Assembly (NCBI GenBank): GCA_019925105.1
Contig: JAHGAU010000022.1
Location: 682,001-746,000, forward strand
DNA: 64,000 nt
Direction of reading: 5' to 3'
Source of the DNA: Niebla homalea
Lineage: Eukaryota > Ascomycota > Lecanoromycetes > Lecanorales > Ramalinaceae
Positions within the stretch are counted from its first letter, which is position 1. Each line of letters begins with the position of its first letter. Positions 39,901 to 49,531 of this stretch are shown piece after piece. The position numbers were made by a program, and so were the translations under genes. A model generated the notes under the pieces. The model ran no database searches. It was not told where the DNA came from and saw nothing but the letters and a program-made list of their open reading frames with translations.

Positions 39901-42096
39901 TTTAAAAGAAAAAGAACTATAAAAGGTATAAAAAAAGTAAATTATATTATAGCTTTTACTTTAACTATAAATAAATTAAAACTATTATATTATATAGCCT
40001 TTATTACGTTTCTATTATTTTATAAGTTATATAAAAAGGATAAAAAGTTATTTCCTTTTCTATTAAAAGTAAGTATGTTTTACCGTAATACTTTACTTAT
40101 TAAGTTAAAATATTATTATTATATATTTAAATACTTATACGTTACGGGTTTAAGTTAATAATCGAAGTAAAACTTAAAGCTTTTAAAGAGAAAAGTATAT
40201 AGGAAAAGGTTTTACTTAAGTATACTGAAAAAGCGGATAAAATACCAATACCTACCACTTAAATATTCAAATATAAATTTAACGATAAAGGATATTTTAT
40301 TAAGTATAAAGCGAGACTTTATATAAGGGGTAATTTATAAAAGACCGATTAAAATATATTTACCGTTACCTTAATAATTAAGGTTCTTAAGATACTTATA
40401 ATTATAATAGTTATATTTAATTTGGATATAAGATAATAGGACGCCGTTAATACGTTTATTAATAACTAAATAAATAAGCTTATATATATTAAAATATTAA
40501 AAGAATATAAAAATAAAAGCTTATTCTTCCTGCTTTAAACTTTATATAAATTTAAATAATTACCGGTTTTATAATTTAAAAATCTCTTAAAAACCCTAAT
40601 AAACCTAGGCTTAAAGTAAGTCCCGGAAATCAAATACTTCTTTATTAATAACTATATAATAATTTTTTTTTTATAAATAACATCGTTATTATTTATAATC
40701 ATAAGTATAATTAAAAGGTAAATAACTTTTAAAGTAAATTCTTTAAAATCTATAAAATAAAAAACCTAAATAAAATAAAGTAGTTTTTAAGTATAAGGAT
40801 AATACGAAATTAATTAAGTTAAGAAATCCGTCTATATTAAAATAGCTATATTAATAAACTTATAATAAAATTTAATATTATAATAAATCGTACTTTTAAA
40901 ATACCTTTACGGAATATTAAACCTTTTATTAAAAATATTAAGTAAGCTTTACCTTAAAAGATTTATATATATTAATAATTTATCGGCTTTATTAACTTTG
41001 CGGCCGTTATTATGAAAATGGATATTATGTACTTAATATTTAAGTTATTTAAGTTCCTTATAAATCCGTTAAAATAATATTTAAAAGTAATTATAAGGAT
41101 ATTACAATATTTTATATATATTAAGTTTATATTATTATATATAACGGGAAAATTATTAATCCGTATACCGTTTTTATAATATCTTTAAATACATTATTTA
41201 TTAACGATTTTAAAATACGATATAGCTTATAAGGTTATGTCTTTAAGCTCTTTAAGGGCTTAATTAACTGGAAAGTAATAAAATAAAAGATAATAATAAT
41301 AAGCTTTATTAAAGCCGAGCTCTTCGGTTTTATTTTTATAATAAAAAAACTAATATAATAAAACCGTTTCTTTAAGTTAATTATATTAAATATATTTTAC
41401 TTATTAAAGATTAAGTATAATAATACTTGAATAATCCGTATAGTTTAAGGGATAAACTTTTAATTTACTATAAAACTCCGTTATATAAATATATAATATT
41501 ATTAATTACAATAAGAATACCAGAAGAAAACGATTAATATTAAGTATATACTTATAGTAAAGATATTAACGGACGGCCTTATAAAAGCCTTATTATCATA
41601 AAAATATAAAGAATTTATAAAACTTTTAAATCTTAAAGATTATAAATTTTAAAACCCCGTATTATAATATTACTCGGTAAAACCCCGGAAACGTTATTTT
41701 TAATAGATTTAACTCTTAAAAATTTACGATTATAAACCGGGTATACGATAATCTTTCCGGGTTTATTTATTTTTACGATTTTATTAATTTTAACTTTTCT
41801 TAATATATACTTAATAATAATTACTTAATAAGATTATTTAAGTTAATACTTAAAGCTTAATTAAGTATATATAAAGCTCCGGAGTAACTTAAAATATAAA
41901 GATTTTATTATTATTATTATTCTTAAAGTTATTAATTTTTCCGAATTTTCTTAGCTTTTTAATTTTTTAAATTTAAATTTAAAACGTATTTTTACTTATA
42001 ATAATTACGGTATATTAGCAATTAAAAGGTAATTATAATAAGGATATCTAGGATCTATGTTATTACCGTAATAATATTACGATCCTAAGGGGGTAT
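36932..42096 (+). pseudogene. Copia B gag-pol remnant
   Basis: A decayed polyprotein whose domains can still be read. Protease/GAG-pre-integrase 38190-38505 (..I-L-N-Y-N-L-S-F-Y-I-Y-N.., in place of WILDSGASSHICN). Integrase about 38640-39330, with ..V-stop-N-G-Y-L-K-stop-K near 39091 (QNG..ERK in active elements). RT about 40265-40990, beginning F-K-Y-K-F-N-D-K-G-Y-F-I-K-Y-K-A-R-L. Connection with ..Y-I-G-F-I-N-F-A-A at 40976. RNase H about 41200-41640, with Y-S-L-Q-G-Y-V-F-K-L-F and D-G-L-I-K-A-L-L-S near its end. Gag should occupy 37.0-38.1 kb. A purine tract AAGGGGG (42088-42094) precedes the 3' LTR. Confidence 0.85.
39682..40158 (+). pseudogene. Copia B linker between integrase and RT, open fragment
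   Basis: An open stretch of 158 codons with a low-complexity Asn/Gly/Asp and Leu/Pro/Thr part, then ..Y-Y-I-A-F-I-T-F-L-L-F-Y-K-L-Y. The latter resembles the variable linker before the RT in Ty1/copia Pol. Copia C carries the complementary stretch near 51470-51930. It is a fragment of the polyprotein frame that lacks stops by chance, not a separate gene; the ATG has no special meaning. Confidence 0.7.
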
Positions 42097-42316
42097 ATTA
42101 GTTTGGGTAATAAATATGGTAATAATGTTATATAGAGTATTACTAAGCCATTATATAACGGTACCAAGATACTACCATAGCGCGTATAGATATCATTACC
42201 TGGCCGTATATCTTATACTATTTAAGTATTTTATGCAGATAGCACCATGCTTCCTAGATAGATTATATGCAATACACATACATATCATCCACTCTTATGC
42301 GTCCCTATGTCTGACA
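42097..42316 (+). repeat. 3' LTR of Copia B
   Basis: Starts TATTAGTTTGGG against TGTCAGCCTGGG in the 5' LTR and ends TATGTCTGACA. RIP hit the first half here and the second half in the 5' copy, so together the two LTRs show most of the original. The frame at 42116-42340 is an LTR shadow. Confidence 0.9.
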
Positions 42317-42321
42317 AGGCC

Positions 42322-42530
42322 TTACCAAAAGTCCTCGTAAAGGGTTTACTAAAGGGCTTCCTAAAGGGCTTATTAAGGGGCTTAATAAAGGGCCCGGTAA
42401 AAGGCACAGGTAAGGGTATAGGTAAGGGTGTAAATAAGGTAGGTGAGGTAAATAAGGCAAGTGAGGTAGTTGAGGTAAATAAGGTAGGTAAGGTAGGTAA
42501 AGGTGGTAAGGGTGATGAGTGGTAAGGGTA
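42322..42530 (+). repeat. Minisatellite locus, piece 4
   Basis: The array resumes after Copia B: six 12-mers of the AAAGGGCTT type, then GGTAAGGGTATA-type units, then a decayed GGTAGGTGAGGTAAATAA run to about 42530. This end lacks the ~100-base flank, so it is probably the original edge of the locus. Confidence 0.85.
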
Positions 42531-43541
42531 TCTAAATATTAATAAACCGGCTTACCCCCGGAATAAGGTTATTCCAGGTAAGGCCCCGTAGACTATACCA
42601 TCGTAAAAAGGCTATATAAACCACTTTTTCAATAAGGGTATTATTAATTATGATTCGGCTTTATATAAGATTTAAGAAATTAATTATAATATTTTTACTC
42701 TTAAATTTTTATTAATTATATTATTAAAGAAAAAGGTAATTTAATAAATATATTTAAATATTTTTTATTTGTAAGATTTTAAGGATTTTTTTTTACTATT
42801 TAAGGTTTCTATTACGTAATATTTCTTTCTTATTTAAGATTCTTGACTATAGTGATATTAAAAAAGAAGATCATTTACGTAAAAAATTTAATTTAATATT
42901 ATTAAAGTTCTTATAATACCCCTCGTAATACTTATTATAATATTAAACTTTCATTATTAAATACTTTCAAAAAGTAATTATTTATATATATTAAAGAATT
43001 CAGTTTTTATACGATTTAATCATAAATAACTTAACATAATTTTTGATTAATTAACGGTCAAAAAAGCTATAAGAATATATTAGAGAACCGAGCTTAATTA
43101 TTATTATAATATATTTATATATAGTAAAACTAATAAATTATTAACTTATATATATTTATAGAAAATTCTTTTTTACCACTTATTTATTAAATAATTTTTA
43201 AACCCCCATAAAGTGTTTAATTAACGCCCTTTAAGTATTTATATTTACATAATTTTATTATTATACGTAATTAATATAGGTCTTAAATTAAGTAATTCCG
43301 TTTATACGTATTAATAAAACGTTCACAATATTTATTAATTAATTATTAACTATATTTATTAAAAACTCAAAAGTAAAAAAACCCAACAACACCCTTAAAA
43401 CAATTTAACTATAAAAACGCGGTAAAACGTTTATATTAAGAAGAAGTTTAAATTTTAACTGGGGAATAATTGTATATAATACTAAAAGTTTTAAATCATT
43501 CTTGAAAAGAACTTAAATAATACATTAACGCGGGGTATTAA
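42531..43541. other. AT-rich spacer, no gene seen
   Basis: About 1 kb with no frame, repeat or RNA signature. It keeps more CA/TG than the transposons around it, which suggests single-copy intergenic DNA rather than a decayed repeat. Confidence 0.5.
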
Positions 43542-43546
43542 GGTAT

Positions 43547-44273
43547 TGTTATGCACCTATGGGTGATAAGTAAAAGTAAAGGGTAAGTATATAAATTATA
43601 ATCTATAGAAGTTTTATACAGGAATAATATATATATACGTATGCTAAGCATTAAGCCCGCTATACATCAGCAAATCTGCGACCTGCTCGGAGCGAGTAAA
43701 TAAAAAAAAAATGGATTTATTCACTTAGACCGCTCGTAAATTACTTACGAGCATCCAGGGAAACTTATAAGCGCTCCGAGCGGTCCTGAGCGGGTAAAAA
43801 AAAGTTAAAAATAAAAACGTTTAAAACGGTAAAATAATAATTTTTATTTTTTATAAATTTTTTTATTTAAGCTTTCTTAGCAGCGGGTATTACCGTTACC
43901 CCCCCCTATAAGCCGTAATATTCAACGTTTTTTAAAATTAATTATAGATTTAAGTTTTTAGCTAAAAGTTACCCTGGTAACTAGTAATTTATCCTTAAGG
44001 AGGGGGTAGTTAAAAGGGGTAATTTAATTAAAAAAACGTTAAGTTAAAAAAAAAAGTAAAACTCACGAGAATCCAAGAAACTTACGAGTAAGCCGGATAC
44101 TCGCGAGCGCTTAAAGGCCTAGCGAGGGGGGACATAAGCTCAACCTGCTTAATCTGCTCGCTTACACTCGGAGTGCTTATATACTGGTTCATAAATTTGC
44201 AGATATACTTTATTAAGCGTTAATACCCGCTAATAAGTTAATAAGTTCTTGGTAATAGCCTTGATATATAATA
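43547..44273. repeat. Left LTR of element E, split by a MITE
   Basis: 43547-43667 and 44203-44273 align with the right LTR. The 535-bp MITE sits between. Confidence 0.82.
43668..44202. mobile_element. hAT-like MITE inside the left LTR of E
   Basis: A 535-bp insertion absent from the other LTR. It begins CAGCAAATCTGCG and ends ..AAATTTGCAG, inverted ends of the hAT type. The inner parts hold CTCGGAGCGAG and its rough complement. The 8-base flanks CTATACAT and ATATACTT match at 6 of 8 positions, as expected for a RIP-altered hAT duplication. No transposase is present. Confidence 0.72.
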
Positions 44274-44520
44274 AATATATTAAAAAAGGAAAAATACTAC
44301 GTTTATATAATAATAATAGAATCGATAACCTTATAATTAAAAGCGGTTCCGGGGTTAGAGAATAAATATATCCAACGTTAAAAAGGTTAAAGAAGTGGAA
44401 ATAAAACGAAGCAATAGCGTAATATAAGGGTATAATAATACTGAAGTTGAAATACCGATTAAAAAACCATAAGCCAGGCAGTTATTATAATGTATCCGGG
44501 ATATAGTTATAGATTTAAAT

Positions 44521-44981
44521 ACTCCCCCAACCGGGACGGTATGGGACAGGATTTAATTATGGTCTTCCCTTACCGGCCGGTACGGTATAAGGGTATTTCC
44601 CGTTCCCGTACCGTCCTTATCCCGCTGGTACGGGACCGGGAAATGCTAAGATCCCGGTAGCAAAAATATTATCTTTATTTTTAGTAAAAAATATATTATT
44701 TTTAATATTTAGCGAGCCGCTAAGCCTATTTAAGAGAAATATTTACTTCCAATATCAGATTTTTAGATTTTTTTCCTATTGATTTAAGGGTACTTTAAGG
44801 TATATATTATTATTTATATACTATAAATAGTATAACGGTATCTTGGCATTTCCCGGTCCCGTACCGGTCACATACCGTTGCCACTAGTACGGGATAAGGG
44901 TACCCCTTCCCGATCCCGTACCGGTCCCGTACCTATCCCGTACCTATCCCGCGGGATTAATCCCGTACCGGTTGGGGGAGT
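44521..44981. mobile_element. TIR element (461 bp), copy 1
   Basis: Ends are inverted: ACTCCCCCAACCGG at the left and CCGGTTGGGGGAGT at the right. They are flanked by AGATTTAAAT (44511-44520) and AGATTCAAAT (44982-44991), a 9-of-10 match compatible with an 8-10 bp duplication. The subterminal parts are packed with CCCGTACC/GGTACGGG repeats in both orientations, and the core is AT-rich. Non-autonomous. A relative lies at 63163-63525 in reverse orientation. Confidence 0.8.
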
Positions 44982-45275
44982 AGATTCAAATGGTTTTTAA
45001 GAGCTAAATCGCTTAAACCCGTATTATTCGTAGTTTAACCGGGTAAGTATCTTAAGCTCTTAATGGTCGTAATAACGGTATTATTCTAATATAAGTTATA
45101 AAATAATTATATATTACTTTTTTTATTATAAAAACAAGTTTAATTATTTACCCAGTATATTCCGATATATTTATTTTATAGTAAAGGCTTAATCTTATCG
45201 TCGGATTTACGGATAGAATCCGTATTATTATTATTATTACGTAAGTGGTAAACCTTTAAAAGTTCCGATATGGGG

Positions 45276-45560
45276 AGTACTTTATGAATAACTTTATTGA
45301 CAGGGCGGTATTTATCGTTTTACTTAAACCTGCTCTCGTTTACCGTATAACTACCGGTAACCTAACGGGGCCGGACGTATTTTACCGTTTCTTTATATTA
45401 TGGCCATAACTTATTATAGTATTATTATTACTTATATCAGCCGGATTAACGTTAACGGACATGGTTAATAAGGTCCTTTAAGCTATTGGTAGGCCGCTAT
45501 AGTATATTTTAAGTAACTTTTTAAAGCGATTAAGGGCCATTTTTAAAAATTACTTCAAAG
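45276..45560 (+). pseudogene. Decayed reading frame in element E
   Basis: From a TAC-TTT-ATG near 45287 the frame reads M-N-N-F-I-D-R-A-V-F-I-V-L-L-K-P-A-L-V-Y for over 35 codons, then continues with a few stops at sites consistent with mutated CAA/CAG/TGG. It lies in the body of the LTR element and was probably part of its coding region. I recognise no domain. Confidence 0.4.
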
Positions 45561-46461
45561 AGTATTAATTATTAATTCAATGATAAAGCATTATTACTTA
45601 TTCAATAAAGGCCGTTATATTAACTTAATTACCTATATTTCCGTAAATATACTTTATATATGTGAATTAGTTTAAGAGCTGTTTCTCCGGGCTCTTAAAG
45701 CGCTTTTTAAATTTAAAAATAAAATATTTAAGCCCTTAATTTAGTAAAGCGTTTTACGGATATTAAAACAAAACTCGGACGTTTATTAATTTTAGGCCTC
45801 CTTTAAGAAGTCCTTTTTATTTTACAGAAAATGAATAACGATATACTTTAAGATTAAGATAGGTAACTTAACCGATCCAATATTAATAAGTTTATCGATA
45901 AATTCATAAACGTTATTAAGATTATTAAAGTGTTTAATCTCTTTAATAAGTTAACCGTTTATCTTAAAGGTATAAAAGGTCCATGAGCCTTATTAAAGGC
46001 CGTACCTTTCTGGGGTTTATAATATACCCCTTTTTCTTTATAGTATAAGTAACTCGTCAATTAAATAAGTTTTACGTTATTATTATTATATTAATAACTT
46101 ATGGCGAATTTTAAATACGTTTATACGGATTATTAAGGATTTAACGTTATTAACAAGGGATTATTAACTTATAATTAGCTACTTTATTACTCCGGCAAGC
46201 GGGACGGGATATATCCCATGGGATAGGGACGGGATAAGGACGGGATAGGGATGGGACGGGATAAAGTGAATAATATCCCATCCCGTATTAGTACGGGATA
46301 AGATAGGACGGGATCGGGATATCCCAAGATCTTAAGCTTACTATTTGTAGTATATAAATTATTATATATATTAAAAAAAACCTTAAAAAAATCAAAAATT
46401 AAATACTGGAAGTGAATTATTCACCCAATACGGTTAACGCCGCCAAAAATTGGGATCTTAA

Positions 46462-47496
46462 TGTCAGGGTAATAACCACTCGGCCATCTCATGGACAAAA
46501 GTAGCTATCCGGGGTAGGTAATAGCGCTTAAGGGTAAGCCGCTATTACCATATATGAGAAGGTAGTCTACCCGGGGATCACCCCCAGGGGTAGGCCCTAC
46601 CCCGGAGCCCTTGCTTTAGGGTAGGTACTACCATAATAGTATCCCCTCTCCTATAGGCTCGTCCCCGAGCTTATAGACTATAAATCACGCTTCCGGGGGG
46701 GAGTTACCCCCCGGGCTGGAGGTCCTCTTAGAACCTAATTGGGTAAATAAGTAAGGGCTAAGAGCTCCTTACTTAAGGGAGATTACCTCCGGTATAAATC
46801 CGAACCTCTTAGGCCGGACCCAGATTTAATGGCCCGTAAATATAATCCAGGGGCTTAATAACTTTATAAAAATATAACCCGGGGTTTAATATCCTCGTTA
46901 GGAATAACCCGCATTTCTTATTGGGCAGGCCCGGGTAACCTTCAATAAGTACCCGTACCCGCACCGTTCCTTATTAAGCAGGTAAAGGCCACGTCTTAAG
47001 GTGCCTTACCTACGGTCTTACGATTGGCCCGCGTAATTTTAAGGCGTTTCAGCCCCCGCATCGGTAGTTTTCGGGTATTCCGGCCCCCCTTAATAGTTTT
47101 TAGGTATTCCGGCCCCCCCCGCTGTACCTCGGACCTCGGCCCCCGGTACTGTAAAGTAGCGGGTCCTACCCGCCCCTATATTTACGCTTAATCTTACCTT
47201 TTAAGTTACTTAAAAGTCTTACTTTATAGGCGTCCTCGGATTCGAACTATAGACTTACCCCTTTAAACCCTTAAGGTTAACTCCGGGGGTATATTACCCT
47301 AAAGTTACACTATTATTTTGTTAAGATAATAATTACTCAGCCATCTTATGGATAAAAGTAGCTATCCGGGGTAGGTAATAGCGCTTAAGGGTAAGCCGCT
47401 ATTACCATATATGAGAAGGTAGTCTACCCGGGGGATCACCCCCAGGGGTAGGCCCTACCCCGGAGCCCTTGCTCCAGGGTAGGTACTGCCATAATA
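46462..47496. mobile_element. TRIM-like element inside the TIR element
   Basis: Two direct repeats of about 177 bp (46462-46638 and 47319-47496) start TGT(C/T)A and end CATAATA (probably CATAACA before mutation). They flank 680 bp, and CTTAA is duplicated outside (46457-46461 and 47497-47501). The size, the repeats and the 5-base duplication fit a terminal-repeat retrotransposon in miniature. It is GC-rich and nearly RIP-free except for a few C-to-T changes. The inner part has a strong hairpin near 46689-46715 and no long frame. Read on the minus strand, each repeat holds a tRNA A-box-like segment. Confidence 0.75.
47225..47360 (-). other. tRNA-like A and B box segment in the TRIM
   Basis: On the minus strand, AGATGGCTGAGTAATT (about 47345-47330; AGATGGCCGAGTGGTT in the other repeat at 46485-46470) resembles the D-arm start of tRNA-Leu/Ser. 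GTTCGAATCC (about 47246-47237) is a perfect T-loop/B-box motif. The boxes are about 90 bases apart, and I could not fold an acceptor stem, so it is a tRNA-derived promoter or chance resemblance rather than a tRNA gene. Confidence 0.4.
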
Positions 47497-47887
47497 CTTA
47501 ATATATCCCGATCCTATCCCGGCGGGATAGGGATAGGATAGGATAGGATTTAACCTTATCCCGTCCCACGCGGGATGGGATAAGTGGATCGAAAAACCGT
47601 CCCATCCCGTCCCGCTTCCCGGAGTATACTTTATTACTTTATAAAGGAGCGTGAAGTCTTATTACGGCGGTAAAGATACTGGAGCTTACTTTAAAGTTAA
47701 AACTAAAGCAGATACTTATTTAATTAATATCTTAATAATTTATTGAAAGGTTAACAAAGGGATTGACGGCTAAGTATAAACGATACTATATTTAAGATTT
47801 TAATAGAGTAACTGGAAGGCAAGGGTATATTAATCGAGAGCTCTAAATTAATAATAAAGTATAAGGACTTATACTATTGCTATTATT

Positions 47888-48071
47888 TATTATGTACCTA
47901 TAGGTAATAAGTAAAAGTGGGTGGTAAGTATATAAATAATGATCTATATAAGTATTATGCAGGAGTAATATATAATTGCGCATGTTAAGCATTGGGCCCG
48001 TTATATCTTATTTAGCGTTAATGCCCGCTAATAAGCTAATAAGCTCTTGATAATGGTCTTTGAACATAACA
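47888..48071. repeat. Right LTR of element E
   Basis: 184 bp, TATTATGTACC to GAACATAACA, uninterrupted. It is followed by the GGTAT duplication. Confidence 0.85.
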
Positions 48072-48076
48072 GGTAT

Positions 48077-48328
48077 CTTATTAAAATGGGAGAAATAAAG
48101 TAAAAAGGGAAGAAATTAAACACCTTGAATAACATAAAAGTATTCCTCAATAATTATTAAATATAGCAAAAAAAAATCAAATTTAATAATTTATTTTAAT
48201 GATTAAATCTGATTAAATTCTAAGTCTTAGTATTTTATTTTAAGTATTCAAAGTCTAAGTTTTAATAAATTAGTTTAAGTGATTAAGTTATAAATTTTAA
48301 TGTTTTATTTTAACTAGCCGGTTTATAT
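48077..48328. other. AT-rich spacer, nothing recognised
   Basis: About 250 bases between element E and LINE L9 with many CA/TG left. No feature is supported. Confidence 0.5.
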
Positions 48329-48741
48329 TGGTTAATTAATTGATTAATTTATATTATGGAGTTAACTAAGCTAATTCCGGCGTTCTTTAATAATCGGCTA
48401 TTGGGTTTTTCTGGTAACCATAAAAACCTAATATCTATAATATTAAGACTAAAAACCGGTATTTACCTAACCCTTACTCTCGTCCCGAAGGATGAAAATA
48501 TTTACGGCCGTTTAAAGAGTAATAATTAATTTATATGCTTTTTCAAAGGAAATTTATAACCTTATAATTATATCCTTATAAGGGTTATCTCTGATCTTAT
48601 ATCGCTTCCTGTACCCTATGAGTCAGCCCTATATTATCGTCTTAAATCGTACTTTTAAATGCCCTTACCGGTATATATATTATTGTTATTTATTCGTACG
48701 CAGCGTCCTTCACGATGAACGCTGCTGCCTCTTACATTGAA
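48329..48741 (-). mobile_element. LINE L9, short 5'-truncated copy
   Basis: The last ~400 bases of the LINE on the minus strand, with the tail at 48329-48345 and the hallmark AGCTAATTCCGGCGTTC near 48368. It is less mutated than L2/L3. Flanks CCGGTTTATAT (48318-48328) and CCGATTTATAT (48742-48752) look like an 11-base target duplication with one RIP-type change. The 5' end (48690-48741) is not clearly matched by the other copies. Confidence 0.78.
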
Positions 48742-48752
48742 CCGATTTATAT

Positions 48753-49306
48753 AATATTGATTTTTATCGGAATATCGTATATACCCTAAGGTAACATAAA
48801 ATAAATCTTAATAATTTAAGTAAGTAACTTATATTAATAAATATATAAGACTCCTTAATAGCTATTAAGGTAATTAAACAGTATAGTTTAATGAAAAAGG
48901 TAATAGAATTAAGATTCCTCGGTAAGGCTTAAGTAATCGTTTATACCTTTCCAAGAAGTACTTTTTAATAAAACGTAGATTGTTAAAGTTAAAAGCTATT
49001 TAAGCGGTAATTAAATTCTAAACCTTTTACGGAGGTTTAAACCGGTCTCTAGAATTCTTAGGAAAAACCGTTAACGGAAATAAAACGCTATAAAACGTAA
49101 TAAGCTCTTTACTTTAAGTTATAAATGAAATAAATAAAAGTTTAAAAACCTGGAAAGTAAATAAAACGAATATAATAAGAAAAAAAAAAAATAAAGAAAA
49201 CTAGTAAAAAAATTAATAAATAAACCGAGAATAAATAAACCGAGAATAAACACAGATATAGTTCTATAATAATATTTATATCGTATATGTAAAAAAACAT
49301 TAATAG
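48753..49306. other. AT-rich stretch, nothing recognised
   Basis: About 550 bases with RIP-like composition and no match to the families here. Two identical 15-base GAATAAATAAACCGA-type segments stand side by side near 49215-49245. Confidence 0.45.
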
Positions 49307-49311
49307 TAACC

Positions 49312-49531
49312 TGTCAGACGTAAGGACGCATGAGAGTGGATGATATATATGTGTATTGCATATGATCTATCTAGGAAGCATGGTGCTATCTGTATAAAAT
49401 ACCTCAGTGGTATAAGATGTACGGCCAGGTAATGATATCTATACGCGTTATGGTAATATCTTGGTACTATCGTATAACGGCTTAGTGATACTTTATGTAA
49501 TATTACTACTATGCCTATACCCAGGCTGATA
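49312..49531 (-). repeat. 3' LTR of Copia C
   Basis: The left LTR, matching 42097-42316 in reverse complement. It is preceded on the minus strand by the purine run AAAAGGG (49534-49541), the counterpart of the polypurine tract of Copia B. Confidence 0.88.

Larger units (their letters stand above)
36711..42316 (+). mobile_element. Copia element B (Ty1/copia LTR retrotransposon), RIP-mutated
   Basis: A 5.6-kb element with 220-bp LTRs (36711-36931 and 42097-42316), ends TGTCAG..CTGACA, and the 5-base target duplication AGGCC (36706-36710 and 42317-42321). The domain order protease, integrase, RT, RNase H on the plus strand defines Ty1/copia. It is inserted in the minisatellite. Copia C (49312-60675) is the same family. 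Confidence 0.92.
46188..47626. mobile_element. hAT-like TIR element (1.44 kb) holding a TRIM
   Basis: Terminal inverted repeats of 22 bases with one mismatch start TACTCCGG(C/G)AAGCGGG. They are flanked by the exact 8-base duplication TACTTTAT (46180-46187 and 47627-47634), typical of hAT transposition. Arrays of GGGACGGGATA-type repeats lie next to both ends. There is no transposase. Without the 1,035-bp TRIM the element is about 400 bp, like the other TIR elements here. Confidence 0.88.
43547..48071. mobile_element. LTR element E with three TIR elements inside
   Basis: LTRs of about 185 bp (43547-44273, interrupted; 47888-48071) begin TGTTATG and end CATAACA. The exact 5-base duplication GGTAT is at 43542-43546 and 48072-48076. 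Without the inserts the element is only about 2.05 kb, too short for a full gag-pol, so it is a non-autonomous or deleted derivative. A decayed plus-strand reading frame at 45276-45560 has no family signature I recognise. Confidence 0.85.

Noticed and set aside
42307..42525. 72-codon frame after Copia B
   Set aside because: Starts in the LTR and runs through the minisatellite.
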